From the NCBI GenBank assembly GCA_963693315.1, contig OY856186.1:459977360-460041359 (forward strand): a stretch of DNA of 64,000 nt. The letters run 5' to 3'. This document shows, piece after piece, positions 63,346 to 64,000 of the stretch. The DNA comes from Diogma glabrata. Its lineage: Eukaryota > Arthropoda > Insecta > Diptera > Cylindrotomidae. Below the pieces are notes generated by a model. That model saw only the letters and a program-made list of their open reading frames with translations. It was not told where the DNA came from and made no database searches. Position numbers and translations under genes: made by a program. Position 1 is the stretch's first letter, and every line of letters starts with the position of its first letter.

Positions 63346-64000
63346 AACTTACACCAAGTGCTAACGGCAAACAGTGTTAATTACGTTAATTTATAATTTT
63401 TTATAATTGACACTAAACATGCCTAACTATTTTTACAAAAAATCATTTGGCGCTGGATGTGGCATATGATTCTTGGAGGTTTGTGTAGTTCAAATGCAGA
63501 TGATATTCTGGTTTTTGGTATTTTCTGCATCACAAAAACATATATGTATATTGGGGATTTTTGAGAGCAATTAAACTCAAATAAGTAAAGAAGTTATTGG
63601 ATTTTTTTCAATTCAAAGGTATATGGTTGGAAGTCTCTCAGAAAAAACTCCAATTCTCATTTTACGTGTTTGTGAAATTTGTTGTGAAATTTAATTTAGC
63701 GTTGTCTGTTTTATCTAGAACTCGAGCTGGATCTACAACAGATTTTTAGTAGACATGCAAAAGCTATGCTCGATATGGATATTTTTACATCTTCAAATAG
63801 AATCCTAGGATTTAGGAACCGATACAACCGGAATCAATCGGTACAATTCGTTGGATTTACAACATCCTTAGCTAGTTAGGAAAAGCCTGAATACAGTCAG
63901 AGCGTGATCAGGTCCTGCTCAGTCGAAAAATGGCAAGCCTTATTAGGGCAATCTAATGTGGTCCTGTTCTGGACCTGATTTATAATACCCTTTTAGGACT
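63346..64000. other. Right edge, dispersed repeats only
   Basis: TGACACTAAACATGCCTAAC near 63410 resembles the retroelement tail at 6486. GTGATCAGGTCCTGCTCAG near 63904 resembles 32870-32890. No gene. Confidence 0.4.

Overview
This window is AT-rich nuclear DNA from an insect. The partial 18S-ITS1-5.8S rRNA genes, the short-intron gene structures and the transposon mix suggest a dipteran, possibly of fungus-gnat or gall-midge type; the genus is not resolved from sequence alone. Most of the 64 kb is mobile DNA, much of it nested. Only four host protein-coding genes can be supported.

Layout. (1) 1-7.4 kb: what appears to be the first intron of an acetyl-CoA synthetase gene (AcCoAS, minus strand, exon 1 at 7357-7667; later exons lie beyond the left edge). 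It is loaded with LINE 3' ends, a foldback element built of 21-bp repeats, a MITE inside a LINE copy, and perfect hairpins. (2) 7.7-13.2 kb: a decayed LINE, then a complete two-exon gene for the glycine cleavage H protein (GCSH, minus). (3) 13.6-22 kb: nested terminal-inverted-repeat (TIR) elements, a minus-strand LINE, a broken EnSpm/CACTA-like transposase with a tandem array beside it, and a non-autonomous hAT. (4) 22.0-27.5 kb: an apparently recent LTR retrotransposon with near-identical 1.11-kb LTRs, a tRNA-Lys-type primer-binding site repeated at exact 29-bp steps, and no gag or pol. (5) 27.9-34.9 kb: several LINE fragments, one with an open 377-codon RT region, foldback elements, and a hAT with a perfect 8-bp target duplication. 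(6) 35.3-51.1 kb: two head-to-head paralogous genes for four-transmembrane proteins resembling the DUF4728/pasiflora septate-junction family, separated by about 6.7 kb containing a 3.3-kb hAT that itself carries nested elements. (7) 51.1-64 kb: LINE and transposon debris, then the last 636 nt of 18S rRNA, ITS1 and a truncated 5.8S, followed by an inverted 5.8S fragment split by a 7.4-kb CACTG-ended transposon. That transposon contains a broken hAT transposase, a 200-bp assembly gap flanked by a likely false duplication, and tandem arrays.

The host genes are unrelated in role: acetyl-CoA synthesis, mitochondrial glycine cleavage, and membrane or junction proteins. The main interest lies in the mobile DNA: the stepped primer-binding sites, the repeat-built foldback element, the split 5.8S fragment, and insertions whose empty sites are preserved by a second copy in this same window. 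All exon junctions, product names and family calls were made by eye; no alignment or database search was run.
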